Shown here one piece after another: positions 32,886-43,600 of a stretch of 64,000 nucleotides of DNA. Origin of the DNA: Helianthus annuus (Eukaryota > Streptophyta > Magnoliopsida > Asterales > Asteraceae). The position numbers and the translations under genes are program-made. Positions within the stretch are counted from its first letter, which is position 1. Each line of letters begins with the position of its first letter. The notes beneath the pieces are model-generated. The model saw only the letters and a program-made list of their open reading frames with translations. It had not been told where the DNA came from and made no database searches. Location: NCBI RefSeq assembly GCF_002127325.2, contig NC_035441.2, positions 156,514,840 to 156,578,839 of the forward strand, in the 5' to 3' direction.

Positions 32886-33658
32886 TAGGCCTGTAAACGA
32901 ACCGAATGTTCATGAACTGTTCATGAACTTGTTCGGCTGAAAGTTCGTTTATATTCGTTTATTTAATAAACGAACGAACACGAACAAGAAATTTTGTTCG
33001 TCTAATTAAATGAACGAACATGAACACACCTTGTGTTCGTTCATTAGTGTTCGTGAACGTTCGTTTATCTTCGTTCATTTATGTTCGCGAACGTTCGTTT
33101 ATGTTCGTTTACATTTTAGTAAATACATCAATCGTTATATTTAAATGAATATTAGCTTTTCCAACTACTTATATAAATATAACTAATACTAATTAAGTTT
33201 TCTAGTAGAAAAATGAATCTTAAACTTTTTCTTAGATTGTAACTGATCACTTACTTAATATTTATATAAAAACCTACTTAATTTTAACATCTATGAATCC
33301 AAATTTAGATGTGTTTTCGGATAAACTGTAATATATTAGACTTGTTTGTTTGTGTTCACTAATGTTAAATTGTGTTTGTTTATATTTGTTCAATCACGTT
33401 CATTTGTGTTCGTTTATGTTTGTTCAATCATGTTAATTTATATTTGTTTATGTTCGTTTGTGTTCGTGAACTGTTCGTTTAGACTTTAAACGAACAAACA
33501 TAAACGAACACGAACATGCCCGATTTCTTAATGAACAAACACGAACAAAAAAATGTGTTCGATTACATGTTCGTGTCCGTGTTCGTGTTCGGTTAAAGTT
33601 AAATGAACGAACACGAACATGCCTATATTCGTGTTCGTTCGGTTCATTTACAGGCCTA
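32886..33658. mobile_element. 773-bp hAT-type non-autonomous element
   Basis: Ends are TAGGCCTGTAAACGAACCGAA and, inverted, TTCGGTTCATTTACAGGCCTA. GGGGTGTG is duplicated perfectly at 32878-32885 and 33659-33666, which is the hAT signature. Subterminal DNA on both sides is packed with TTCGTTTATGTTCG and CGAACA repeats in both orientations; the centre is AT-rich without coding capacity. It sits about 0.5 kb upstream of the TCP 5' UTR. Confidence 0.9.
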
Positions 33659-33666
33659 GGGGTGTG

Positions 33667-34005
33667 GGTTGGGTATAAACGCTTAAGCCACTACCTTGGG
33701 TGGGTTTGGGTTTCGGCGTGGCACCTTGGGCGAGGGTTTCAGCCCGGGCGTTGGGCGGGCCTAGCGGTCTTTCGTGGCCGGCTCTCATTGGCTGGGTTGG
33801 CTAGGCTATAGGTGTATGATATAAATTATAAAAAATAACCGTTTGGCCAAGCCAAACCCATACCCCAACTACTATAAAACCCCCCACCGCGAACTACGAC
33901 CGAAACTCGACCGTTTTAAAGCCTACTCCGACAGTGTCCCGGGCGGTGATATAAGTCACGAAAACCGGGTGGTGGTGGCCAACATCGAGTTCCGAGGCAA
34001 GGAGC
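33667..34005. other. Left arm of a possible broken inverted-repeat element
   Basis: GC-rich DNA with GGGTGGGTTTGGG, GGCGAGGGTTT and CATTGGCTGGGTTGGC. The reverse complement of about 60100-60240 contains similar pieces (GAGCGAGGGTTT, GTGGCTAGCC, CATGGGTTGGCCA). The two may be the terminal arms of one DNA transposon split by insertion of element E. Similarity is imperfect and judged by eye. Confidence 0.35.
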
Positions 34006-34538
34006 TGTAACACCCCAAAAAAACGAGTTTGATAATCAAGCCACGTTAATAGTGACGACGGGTAAAATACCGTTAGTGGTAAAAATTAACCCGTTAAATA
34101 TTAGGTTTTTAAATAAATTATCCTAATATTAAATAAAAGTTATACAAAGGCTTATGGATAAATAAAGTGTTTAAAAGGCCCGAGTTGACGGGACCTAAAA
34201 TAAACTTAATCATAAATATTCCCGAACTCGCTAAGCTAACTAGGAATGTTTGACCCGGTTAATAAGAGGGAATATGGATTGTAAATAAGTAGGTTATAAC
34301 CTACTTAATAATTAACAAAATAAGAGGGACCAAAGTTAGATATTTGGAAAAGTTTAGTTAATTAAAACAAATAGTAAAACACAACACACACACTAAGAGT
34401 GTGTGTGTGTGTGCGTACGACCAGGGGAAGCTCCCCATGGAGCTAAACCCTAACCTTCAACAAATCTACCAAATTGAAGGTCAATCCAAGACCCAAATCG
34501 ATGCATGAACGCGTAGAAACGATCACCAAGTCATGGGG
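34006..34538 (+). repeat. 5' LTR of element E, first part
   Basis: Matches 56197-56729 of the 3' LTR with a few substitutions. Contains a near-palindromic CACACACAC...GTGTGTGTGTG stretch at about 34383-34416. Cut at CATGGGG by element C. Confidence 0.9.
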
Positions 34539-37500
34539 TGTAACACCTCGAATTTTGTGTCCAATGATGTGTTAACACGTGTCATTTGTTTACACGTGGC
34601 ATCTATAATAAATAAAGGACTAATTTTGACAAACCTTGAAAGTATATAAATTCGAGGGTTATAAATGTCAACAAGGGTAAATATACTGTATAGTATCCCT
34701 AAATAATGCTTAAACCTTCAAACGAATAAATTATAGATCGTACAAAAACAAAACGCGGAAGAAAGTGAGAGATTACAAACTACAGGGGTTAACTGTGTCA
34801 ACATGTTTAATAATACCTCTGAGTGACCCTTTAACGTTCCAAAGACTTTGTAACGGTATTATACCCTCACTAAAATAATATATATGAATTTCGCGAAGTT
34901 TCGATATGAAACGAGAAAGTTACGATCGAATTCGTAGAAGAAGGGTTAAAAGCGTCAACAGTGAAAGTTAAGGCTTTCCAATATAATTAATAAATAAACC
35001 GGGGACTTAATAATGCGGGTAAATAACACGAGGCCCCTATCGGTAAATAACCGAGGGCCAAACCGCAAAGTTACCCCTTCAAACCCGAAAGGTCAGGTAA
35101 ATCATTACGAAAGATTTCGTTATTAATGGCCAGATTCTGTAATCATAACAAAAGATTTAAAAATTCTGAAATCTTAACCTCTCGCGACCCGCGTGAAGGT
35201 TATGTTTAAGTTGAGGCGGGCCGCGAGCCACCTCAATTACGCATCTGATTTATTAAACTCAAGCGACCCGCATTAAAATGCATGGGAACTCCCATGCGGG
35301 CCGCGTAAAGTGCCCAGATGCAGAATTGTTGTAACTACTTGGCTTTTGGAGCTTTTGAACGATCATGAGCCAATAAATGAGGCATGGGCACCCTACATTT
35401 GACCCATACACCTTAGGGGACATATGCCCATCATCCATGATCAGTATAGGCTGAGTTGTGATGATCTTGGACCTTAACATTGGCTATAAATAGCAAGGTT
35501 GTGAACATAAGTTCATCACACTCAAAACTCACCCATCTGATCATTCCAAGAGCTCTAAAGCATTCCTCTGTGTTCTTAAGTCTTCTCTTAAGCTTCTGTA
35601 AGTAATTCAACCTTTGTGGTTCCACATTTGCTTAGTATTTTAGCTAAAAACCAAACCGTCGTAACTACGGTTTGACTTTACAACAAATCAGTAATGGTTC
35701 AGTCTTATGATGAATCAAAAGTGGTTATGAGTTGGTATTTATGTGGGTAATAAACATCTAAAATGGTTCCCCCTGATCACCACTCTAACTATGTCAAATG
35801 TCGAGTCAAACGTGCGGTTAAAAAGTCAACAGAAAGCTATTTTAGCGATTTATGCATAATCTGTAATGTATACGTTATGGAACCTGTTTTGATAATCATA
35901 AAACATGATAATAAGTATATAAACATGTTTGCGCTCGTTTGAATCGATCATTTGCTATATTGAACCGGTTCGGAGCCGAAAGTCGCAAAAGTTTGACTTT
36001 TGCTTTGACTTCAGTTCTGACCCGTTTTAGTGAGGTATAAATATACCTTAGGACTCTCTTAGGACCAGGTCACATGTTGGTATACGCCTCTGTGGTCGGT
36101 TCATGAGTTATCCGAGTCTTTTACGTATTTCCGTCATTCGCCTAAAAGTTGACCGTAACGGCCTTTTAAAATTAAAACGAGTATTTCGGACACGTGAACG
36201 GACCAAAACCTTGCTTGTTAAATTATAAGCATGTCCTTAAAGTTTCACGTCAATCCGAGGCCTAGAATGAGAGTTATGCTAAAAGGCGCACTTTTAAGAA
36301 AGTTTTGTAATTAACGGCGCAATTAGCATAACGCCCATCTAACCCAAGTTTTCGTCACCAAAACTTTTACCCACTGTGGTAAAATAATATTTTGGGAATT
36401 TTAAAGATTTTTAATAATTTTTACCTTGCTCATAACCTGCGGTTATGGCTACGGTTCGGTAAATACCGAATATGCCCTTTTTGGCCAAAACGGGAGTTCT
36501 ACAAGGTCTTTTGACCCGATTCCAGTTGCCACTGGTTTTAAATAATAAATAAAGTATTTTAAGCTTTATAAGCTGTTCGGGAAACTCAGATTAGAACTCT
36601 AAAAGCCCTTTTAAAGTCTTTAAAATGACCGAAAAGCCCCTACGGGGCATAATACTAACTTAAACTCGTTACGGGCATTACGGAAGGTATCCTACTGATA
36701 CCAAAATACTTTTAAGGCATATTGACTTAGGAAATAAGCGTAGGACACTTATGGTTAACCGTTTCGCCTATTTGCGCACACGGTACGGCTCATGGAACTA
36801 GTTTTCGTGCAATAGCCGATATGGGTCAAATTATATTATTTGAACCCCAAAATCCAGAGTATGAACTATAAACCCATATAAAACAAGTCACTGAACTTGT
36901 TGGGTCCAAATCATACTCCATTCTCGGTTTTCGCCTCTTCGTGCGAATTAACCATATCTATATATCGGAATCAACCGGTTTAAGCTACGGCTAATACAAG
37001 GACCGTTAGGATTCTAAGAGGTTAATTAAAACCTTCGTTCCAGATTAGGAGCCCCAGTAAAAGCTATCGGTGACTTGATCTTAATTAAGGATTTATACTT
37101 GCAAAGGTAAATACTTTAACTTATTTCCCCTATATGGGCTTGGGTTACAGTATATTAATACCGCTTGATTGAGCATTATATGATTCCATCGCTTAGGTGG
37201 TTAATTGATTTAATATGATCGGCTCATTTAAACAGTTTTGTTGCTTATAAGCCTTTGGGGGGTTTAATGACCGTTGTCCCGGATATCCTTGGCATCATTT
37301 TACGAAATGGCCACGACCATCGACATCCCGGTGTAGGCGTACACCCGGTATAAAGTGTCGACATTAAAATTAAAAGACGTAGCCGTTGGTTTTCATACTA
37401 CGGTTTTACGCAAACGTGGTGTGTCTATAAATCTTTAACCCGGCACGACCCGGGCTACTGAACGCATAAAAGAACATGTAAAACGTTCACAAGATCATTA

Positions 37501-37928
37501 TGAATTTTCCCAAGTTATAAAAGAGTTTGTGCCTTGTGCATTCAAATCAATTTTTAATAAACATTTTTAAATGTGTCAGTTGAACGTATTTACCAGTGTA
37601 AACTGACGTATTTTCCCCAAAAAGATTAAGTGCAGGTACCTAAACGTAATTGGCTGGTATTAGCTCCCTAGTGTCGGGATAAGTCTCGCAAGCTTGATTA
37701 CAGTATCTGATGGAACAATACTTTATATCTATTTACGATCCACTGTGGATATATCCAACCCCTGTAATACATTTTGATATTACGATCAGAGGTTGAAATT
37801 TATATATTTATCTTATGCTTCCGCTGTGCATTATATAATTGTGTGGTTTGACTATATTGTTGCCAACATCGTCACGGTAATCCCCCACCGGGCCCACCGG
37901 TGAGACACGTGGAAATCGGGGTGTGACA
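34539..37928 (+). repeat. 5' LTR of element C
   Basis: TGTAACACCTCG to GGTGTGACA. It has a 6-bp deletion near 36593 relative to the other copy. TATA box at 35485-35492. Confidence 0.95.
35181..35492 (+). promoter_or_regulatory. CG-rich dyads and TATA box of LTR C
   Basis: CTCGCGACCCGC (35181-35192) pairs with GCGGGCCGCGAG (35216-35227), and GCGACCCGCAT (35263-35273) with ATGCGGGCCGC (35294-35304), each with one mismatch. TATAAATA follows at 35485-35492. The same block occurs in the second LTR at about 45838-46149. Confidence 0.7.
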
Positions 37929-37931
37929 GGT

Positions 37932-37944
37932 TGGTATCAGAGCC
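37932..37944 (+). other. Primer-binding site of element C
   Basis: TGGTATCAGAGCC three bases after the LTR; initiator methionine tRNA type. Confidence 0.9.
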
Positions 37945-38101
37945 AACATTGAGTGAATTAAACACTATCCTATTGTGTTTAATCTCAATGACACAATTGC
38001 ACATACTTGAGTCTAGACAAGAACTTAGGACAAATTCGGATTACTACTCCATTTTTGTCTTTATTTTCGATTTGATTTTTAATAAGTTTTGGAGCAGGAA
38101 A

Positions 38102-39316
38102 ATGCCACCTGTTATATTCCGAGGAAGAGGAAGGGGACGTAGAGGCCGAGGAGAAATCGTGACACATCACGATCAAGAAGCTGGACCATCTGGTACAAGA
38201 CATCCTTCGATGACAAGGAGCGAAGAGCCACAACGACGAAGAGATCTTTACGAACCAGCGAGGCATTCCACTTCGCACAGCTCGACGCCATCCTACCGGC
38301 ACTCCTTTGGACCAGATTCAGAAAATAATCCCAACAACCCACAACCTTCCTTCATACCTCTACAACGTTCGGTTTCGCACCGGAATTATGACGACCCTAC
38401 TCCATACTACATAGGTCAGTTTAATCCGGCTGACTACATACAGGAACCTTCAGGTTTTGTTCCACTAGGGCCACAAGACCATTTTTCTGAAGATCCCATG
38501 GAGGAGGATGAGGATCCAACTGAACCAGCTCGTGGTACGCCCACGCATCCGATAGAAGTTTCTGATGGGTCATCCTTCCATGGAACGCCCTATCAAGGAC
38601 CTGACAGTTTCCAAGCGATGTTTGACCGACATGAGTGGTACTACACACCACCTCAACAGACATCTCAACAACCGAGACATCCGCAGGATCCCTCTGAGGA
38701 TTCACGCTTTGAGGTAGTTACGCCACCACCTCCGCCACCGGCACAACCAGTAATACCTGATCCGCCGAGGCGTAGGAGGACAAATGCTCGTATGTCTACA
38801 CGAGGAGGAGGGGGTATCCACTTCAGCACTCCTCGACATTCTAGTAGTAGCCACTATCCGCCGCTACAAGAAGAAGGACCTTCAAGTCCTATACAGGAGG
38901 CGAACTCCGCACCTACTGCACGAAATTCGCCACCATTTGGGTATGACCAGCCCATACCAGCTTACACAGGTCCAACGGCTTACAACCCGTTTGAACCATC
39001 ACAAGCACAATACAACTACGGCTATGAGCGCGACCCATATGTGGTGTCGGCAAGATATAATGCGCGCTACCCTGACGGAGCACATGGAAACATGGGACCA
39101 CCGGATTACTCAGCTCATGGGTATCCAATACCTCCCAGACCTCCAGTTCCGCATCAAGCGCCACAGCCACGTTTCTCTCCTCCTGAACAGGAAGAAATAC
39201 TCCATCGACTAGATCGTGTGGAGAGAGAGTTCGAGGAAGAGAAGAAAAGCCACCGAGGATTTCTCAAAGGCTTGGCGAACCTACTAAAGGGCAAAAAGAA
39301 GAAACGTGACCACTAG
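38102..39316 (+). CDS. Element C pre-gag ORF (RG-rich, Pro-rich protein)
   Basis: An open frame between primer-binding site and gag. I start it at 38102 (MPPVIFRGRGRGRRGRG, 404 residues), directly after GGAGCAGGAAA; the frame is also open upstream through an ATG at 37988, but that extension is AT-rich and hydrophobic and may be leader. Features: RG-rich N-terminus typical of RNA-binding segments, a long Pro/Gln/His/Tyr-rich disordered middle, and a C-terminal charged helix (LDRVEREFEEEKKS) ending in a lysine run. No known domain. It does not visibly align with the ORFs of B and D. A second copy lies at 48765-49979, differing by two residues. Confidence 0.65.
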   Translation: MPPVIFRGRGRGRRGRGEIVTHHDQEAGPSGTRHPSMTRSEEPQRRRDLYEPARHSTSHSSTPSYRHSFGPDSENNPNNPQPSFIPLQRSVSHRNYDDPTPYYIGQFNPADYIQEPSGFVPLGPQDHFSEDPMEEDEDPTEPARGTPTHPIEVSDGSSFHGTPYQGPDSFQAMFDRHEWYYTPPQQTSQQPRHPQDPSEDSRFEVVTPPPPPPAQPVIPDPPRRRRTNARMSTRGGGGIHFSTPRHSSSSHYPPLQEEGPSSPIQEANSAPTARNSPPFGYDQPIPAYTGPTAYNPFEPSQAQYNYGYERDPYVVSARYNARYPDGAHGNMGPPDYSAHGYPIPPRPPVPHQAPQPRFSPPEQEEILHRLDRVEREFEEEKKSHRGFLKGLANLLKGKKKKRDH

Positions 39317-39344
39317 CCCTTAATAGTTGTACTAATGTAATTTC

Positions 39345-39460
39345 TACTTTGAAATAAGTCCCTGTGTGGACAACTTATCGTATTTCAGTCCCTACGTGGA
39401 CTTACCTTTAGTCCTTGCATGGACACCTATCTTGTATTAGTCCCTGCGTGGACTTGTCAC
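39345..39460 (+). repeat. Degenerate GTCC(C/T)TGCGTGGAC repeat, four copies
   Basis: AGTCCCTGTGTGGAC, AGTCCCTACGTGGAC, AGTCCTTGCATGGAC and AGTCCCTGCGTGGAC occur in about 100 bases just after the pre-gag ORF. Also present at about 50008-50123. Confidence 0.75.
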
Positions 39461-39865
39461 TTATTTTAAAACCTCTATGGAGGTATGTACTATTTGAAAG
39501 ACCCGTTTAGGGCAATATGTAACTGTATTTGTGATTTTTGGAATGTATGTTGTGAGTTTTGTTTTAATATATATAAAGATAAATCAAAACCATTCCTTTT
39601 ACATTGATCTGCCTAAATAAAGAATCTTAAAAGGTGAAACCTAGCTTGGGGTCTTTTAAGATCTAGTCAAGATGGTACGACCTAACTAAAAAGATTCTGA
39701 TTCCCTGTTAACCTCTGTACGCATGTTAACATTCATGGCAGATGTGATTCGTTATAATCACGCACGTCATTCTTATACAATAATCCTTTAAGGATTTCAA
39801 AACCCAACTAAATGATATATAAATCGTGGGTTAAATCACCAATGAAGGTGATCAGTATTATAAAG

Positions 39866-40292
39866 ACATCCATTAGTGATGCAATGCCTACGGGCCAGAA
39901 TTATTAAAACATCCATTAGTGATGCAGTGCCTACGGGCCAGAATTATTAAAACATCCATTAGTGATGCAGTGCCTACGGGCCAGAATTATTAAAACATCC
40001 ATTAGTGATGCAGTGCCTACGGGCCAGAATTATTAAAACATCCATTAGTGATGTAGTGCCTACGGGCCAATAATATTAAAGACATCCATTAGTGATGCAT
40101 TGCCTACGGGCCAATGTTATTAAAACATCCATTAGTGATGTAGTGCCTACGGGCCAATATTATTAAAACATCCATTAGTGGTGTAGTGCCTGCGGGCCAG
40201 TACTATAAAACATCCATTTAGCGATGTAGTGCCTACGGGCCAACTATATTTAAAACATCCATTAGAGGTGTAGTGCCTATGGGCCATAATAA
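39866..40292 (+). repeat. 43-bp tandem repeat, ten copies, in element C
   Basis: Units containing ACATCCATTAGTGATG and TGCCTACGGGCCA start at 39866, 39909, 39952, 39995, 40038, 40082, 40125, 40168, 40210 and 40255. The left units are nearly identical and the right ones diverged. It lies in the untranslated stretch between pre-gag ORF and gag. Duplicated at about 50529-50955. Confidence 0.92.
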
Positions 40293-40612
40293 TTGTCTTA
40301 TAAAGACAAAAGGCAGTGGTAGTCTATGACTCTCTGTCAGAAAGAGATAAAAGAACTACGGTTCAATTCTCTATGCCTTTGATTCTCTGGAATCTCGGCT
40401 AATATTATAAAACATCATCATGATTAGGCTTTATGCCGCCAATACTATTTATATAGTTGAAATAGGAGATATTCAGATCCTAATATATAATGAAATAATA
40501 AGTTAACCAAATATGGTCTTTGTACCATGGTTGACAAATTGTCATAAAAGACAATCATATAATAATCTCCTAAACAAAATTTTGTTATCTTCTGTAACAG
40601 ATTCAAGTTACA

Positions 40613-43600
40613 ATGGCGGATCCCAATGGAGAGAACAGCCACACAAATGAAGATGACTATGACAATGCGTCAGTGCATTTGACAGGCGCACAACTGAAGG
40701 CTCTGATTGACAATGCTGTTCAGGCAGCTATTGATCGTCAACATACTGAGTCCCAAGGCAGAACTGTGTCAAAACCACCCTCTAAACCAAAGACACATTC
40801 CAAACCACCCTCTGAACCCAAGAAAGATGACGACAAACATTCGTCTACTGAGCACAGCGTTCATCGCGATAGAGAATATACTGATGCGTCAAGTGCTAAG
40901 GGTTGCACCTACAAATACTTTGTATCATGTAAGCCCCGTGAATTTACAGGGGAGAAAGGTGCGGTTGACTGTATCACCTGGCTAGACGAGATGGACACGA
41001 TAGTGGACATCAGCGGGTGCGCTGAGAGGGACGTGGTTAAGTTTGTGTCCCAGTCATTCAAGGGCGAGGCCCTGGCGTGGTGGAGAGCTCTGGTGCAGGC
41101 TTCAGGTAAGTCTGCCTTGTACAAAATGTCATGGGGGGAGTTTATTACCCTCATAAAAGAAAACTACTGCCCTCAGCACGAGGTTGAGAAGATTGAGGCA
41201 GATTTTGTCTCACTAGTGATGACAAACCTGGATTGTCAAGCATATCTGACGAGTTTTAACACTATGTCACGCCTGGTGCCATATCTTGTGACACCAGAAC
41301 CTAGAAGGATTGCCCGTTTCATTGGGGGCTTAGAGCCGGCGATCAAGGCCAGCGTAAAGGCCTCTAGGCCAACGACCTTCAGGTCAGTTACTGACCTCTC
41401 CTTGTCTCTTACACTTGATGCTGTCCGTCTGAGGGCACAAAGGAGCAAGGAGGCTGAAAAGCGAAAGCGTGAGGATGAAACCTCACGAAAGTCTGGGAAA
41501 AAGCACCGTGGAAACGGTGAGGGCAAGAGAGGGTCGGAGGCAAAGAAGGAGGGGCAAGCTGATGGAAGACCTCACTGCAAGGTCTGCAAGAAACCACACT
41601 CCGGGAAGTGTAGGTTTGCATCTGGTTCACAGTCGCAACAAAAGACTCCATCCTGTGGGCTATGCAAGTCCAAGGATCATAAGACAGTGGAGTGCAAAAA
41701 GATAAAGGATGCAACCTGCTTTAATTGTAACGAAAAGGGGCACATAAAGAGTAATTGCCCGAAGTATGCCAAGAAGGCGGAAGAGACGAAGAAGTCGAAT
41801 GCGAGAGTTTTTCGCTTGGATGCAAAGGAAGCGGTTAAGGACGACAATGTGCTTACAGGTACTTTTCTCGTAAATAATATATTTGCAAGAGTACTGTTCG
41901 ATTCTGGCGCCGACAAATCCTTTGTAGACCAGAAATTTTGCCAACTACTAAATATGCCTATCAAAACCCTTGACGTGAAATACGAAGTAGAATTAGCAGA
42001 CGGCACGATAGAAACCGTCTCTACTGTTCTAGAAGGATGTGAAATATCCATTAGGAACCATTCTTTTCCTTTATCTCTACTTCCTTTCAAACTTGCGGGT
42101 TTTGACATTGTGCTAGGCATGGACTGGTTATCTCGTAATCAGGCCCAAATCATTTGCGGCAAAAGGCAAATAGTTTTAAAGACTCCGAGTGGTGAATCTC
42201 TTACCATTCGAGGGGATACGCATTACGGATTGCCCGAAGACGTATCTATGCTGAAGGCTTCAAGGTGTTTGAACAGAGGCGGTGTAATTTACATGGCTCA
42301 GGTGATAATTGAAGAACCAAAGCCGAAGATCGAGGATCTTCCTGTCATTTCTGAATACCCCGAGGTTTTTCCTGAAGAACTACCTGGCTTGCCACCAGAT
42401 AGACAAGTGGAGTTCAGAATTGACATCATTCCTGGAGCAGCTCCGATAGCAAGAGCACCTTACAGATTAGCTCCGACGGAAATGAAAGAACTGAGAACCC
42501 AGTTGGATGAACTGCTGGCGATGGGTTTTATCAGACCTAGTTCATTTCCCTGGGGAGCTCCTGTCCTATTTGTAAAGAAGAAGGACGGATCGATGCGGTT
42601 GTGCATCGACTATAGAGAGCTGAATAAAGTTACCATAAAGAACAGATATCCTTTGCCAAGGATCGATGATCTGTTCGATCAGCTGCAAGGAGCGAGCTAC
42701 TTCTCCAAGATCGACTTAAGGTCGGGTTATCATCAACTAAGGGTCAGAGATGAAGATGTACATAAGACTGCATTTAGGACTCGCTATGGTCATTACGAGT
42801 TCCTAGTGATGCCTTTCGGGCTCACAAATGCACCGGCTGCGTTCATGGATCTCATGAATCGCGTTTGCAAGCCATACTTGGACAAGTTCGTCATAGTCTT
42901 CATCGACGATATCCTTATATATTCCAAGAATCAAACTGACCACGAGAAGCACCTCCGTTGCATTCTCGAATTACTACAGCGTGAGAAACTCTACGCCAAA
43001 TTCTCGAAATGTGAATTCTGGCTACGAGAAGTTCAGTTTTTAGGACACGTTGTGAGTGAGCGTGGTATCCAAGTGGATCCCGCTAAGGTAGAGGCAGTCA
43101 TGAACTGGCAAGAGCCAAAGACGCCTACCGAAATCCGTAGCTTCCTGGGGTTAGCAGGATACTACCGGAGATTTATTGAAAATTTTTCGAGGATTGCTGC
43201 GCCCTTGACTTCCTTGACCAAGAAGAAAGAAAAGTACATCTGGGGCCCGAAGCAGCAAGAGTCCTTTGAAATACTGAAGCAGTAGCTGAGCAACGCACCT
43301 GTGTTAACCTTACCTGAGGGTACAGATGAATTCGTAGTTTACTGCGATGCATCACACACGGGCATGGGGTGTGTGCTTATGCAAAAGGGCAAGGTGATTG
43401 CCTATGCTTCAAGGCAATTAAAGGTGCATGAAAAGAATTACACCACCCATGACTTGGAGTTGGGTGCCGTTGTATTTGCACTTAAGTTGTGGAGGCACTA
43501 CCTTTATGGTATTAAATTTGTGATTTATTCTGATCACAAAAGCCTCCAGCACCTGTTCAACCAGAAGGAGTTGAACATGAGACAACGCCGTTGGATGGAA

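Noticed and set aside
35259..35625. Short minus-strand ORFs in LTR C, repeated at 45916-46282
   Set aside because: Repeated only because the LTR is repeated; they overlap the promoter region.
37931..38101. N-terminal extension of the element C pre-gag ORF
   Set aside because: It would begin with TTG inside the primer-binding site. The later in-frame ATG at 37988 gives a hydrophobic AT-rich leader; the RG-rich start at 38102 is more protein-like.
38784..39212. 142-codon ORF overlapping the element C pre-gag ORF in another frame
   Set aside because: Explained as a shadow of the GC-rich overlapping frame; it has no start context or domain of its own.
39866..40292. Regular 43-bp repeats resembling a CRISPR array
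   Set aside because: Units are contiguous with no unique spacers, and the setting is a plant retrotransposon.
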